From: Deltaproteobacteria bacterium
GTDB taxonomy: Bacteria > Myxococcota_A > UBA796 > CAJQPC01
Assembly (NCBI GenBank): GCA_016717595.1
Contig: JADKFE010000003.1
Coordinates: 146,094 to 210,093 of the forward strand
Length of the DNA: 64,000 nt
Direction of reading: 5' to 3'
In this document: piece after piece, positions 63,509 to 64,000 of the stretch
How positions within the stretch are numbered: the stretch's first letter is position 1
How the letters are laid out: the number at the start of each line of letters is the position of its first letter
The notes under the pieces: model-generated
Seen by the model: the letters and a program-made list of their open reading frames with translations, nothing else
Database searches by the model: none
Told to the model about the DNA's origin: nothing
Made by a program: the position numbers and the translations under genes

Positions 63509-64000
63509 CCACTCAAACTGCCGATCGGCAGCGGCCTCCCAGGCGTTGATCGCCAGCTTCGCCGCGGCGTAGGCCTCACGCCTCGACTGCAGCAGCGAGG
63601 TGTTCAGGCGGGCGTTTGATCAGGCTGCACATGGGCCTCGACCTCCAGCGCCACCTGAAGCCGCGCCTCGTTGAGGTCGATCTGCAGGAGCTCATCGCAG
63701 ATCTGGCACGATCTTGGGCCAGAGCACGCGGAAAGCGTCGATTGACGGCGCCACAACGGGGCCCAGCGCCTCGTTCATGTCGTTCTGCCTGTCTGTGTCT
63801 GCTGGCTGGGCGTCGGCCTGGGTCTCAGGCGCGCGCCGCACGCCCCGGCCCACGCCTTGACCGCATCAAACTGCGCTACGTTCCAGGCCCACACGTCGAT
63901 CGTCGTGGGGCGCTTCGTTAAACAGCGCGTCTACGCCGGACGCCACGAGCTTCAACACGCTCAGATCGGCGGTCAAACGGGCGTCCCAGTCGCCCGCTTG
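63509..64000 (-). pseudogene. Frame-broken upstream end of the terminal protein, open at the window edge
   Basis: High-GC3 minus-strand stretches can be read from the window edge: DWDARLTADLSVLKLVASG, IDVWAWNVAQFDAVKAWAG, MNEALGPVVAPSIDAFRVLW, ELLQIDLNEARLQVALEVE and LNTSLLQSRREAYAAAKLAI. Each lies in a frame different from the one before and needs a one-base correction near 63900, 63843, 63693 and 63615. The protein begins beyond position 64000. Confidence 0.45.

Overview
This is a gene-dense, very GC-rich bacterial chromosome segment (roughly 70% GC, third codon positions almost always G or C). Everything points to a delta-proteobacterial, Myxococcota-like organism. The evidence is an MglA-type GTPase, an Ig-fold (choice-of-anchor D/ASH-like) lipoprotein, many small lipoproteins, a secreted protein with a MYXO-CTERM-like tail, an FHA protein and free use of GTG and TTG starts. 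No phylogenetic marker was compared, so the class is an inference. I saw no insertion sequence, integrase, CRISPR array or rRNA.

Layout. (a) 1-11.4 kb: the end of an outer-membrane protein, a divergent Lgt, a lipoprotein, a membrane-anchored MglA-like GTPase overlapping recJ, a membrane metallophosphoesterase, hemW, and a two-lobed M16 peptidase with a START-like protein. (b) 11.6-20.3 kb: an ion antiporter, a class II photolyase fused to a renalase-like flavoprotein and followed by a DUF2256 protein, membrane methyltransferase and hydrolase genes, dihydroorotase, and two cyclic-nucleotide-binding proteins. (c) 20.4-32.9 kb: an M23 peptidase, a large secreted protein, a PhnW-PhnX fusion for 2-aminoethylphosphonate breakdown, a transglutaminase-like lipoprotein, a GT-C glycosyltransferase, a saccharopine-dehydrogenase-like protein and a cysteine-less glutaredoxin. 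(d) 32.9-45.7 kb: a NYN/LOTUS protein, a MoxR/VWA pair, then the information-processing block tRNA-Gln, prs, rplY, pth, hppA, rpsF, rplI, dnaB, and an FHA protein. (e) 45.7-61 kb: a hybrid kinase with a MerR/REC regulator, an XdhC/amidohydrolase pair, two exported proteins sharing a C-terminal module, guaA, asd, a GT-C-like membrane protein with a partner, a NOTUM-like esterase lipoprotein and sixA. (f) 61-64 kb: a heavily frame-broken minus-strand locus. It has a SAVED-like domain and a short piece resembling a BsuBI/PstI-family restriction enzyme that runs out at sixA, so it looks like the edge of a defence island.

Five otherwise well-conserved genes (transglutaminase-like lipoprotein, saccharopine-dehydrogenase-like, pth, hybrid kinase, sixA) each carry one apparent single-base indel, mostly at short homopolymers. 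Because pth is essential, consensus error is more likely than decay. The last 3 kb needs at least eight such corrections, so that locus should be read with caution.

The most interesting items are the terminal SAVED/restriction-like locus, the photolyase-renalase fusion with DUF2256, the PhnW-PhnX fusion, the paired exported proteins with a shared module, the structured rplY leader, and the hairpin terminator occupying the usual rpsR site.
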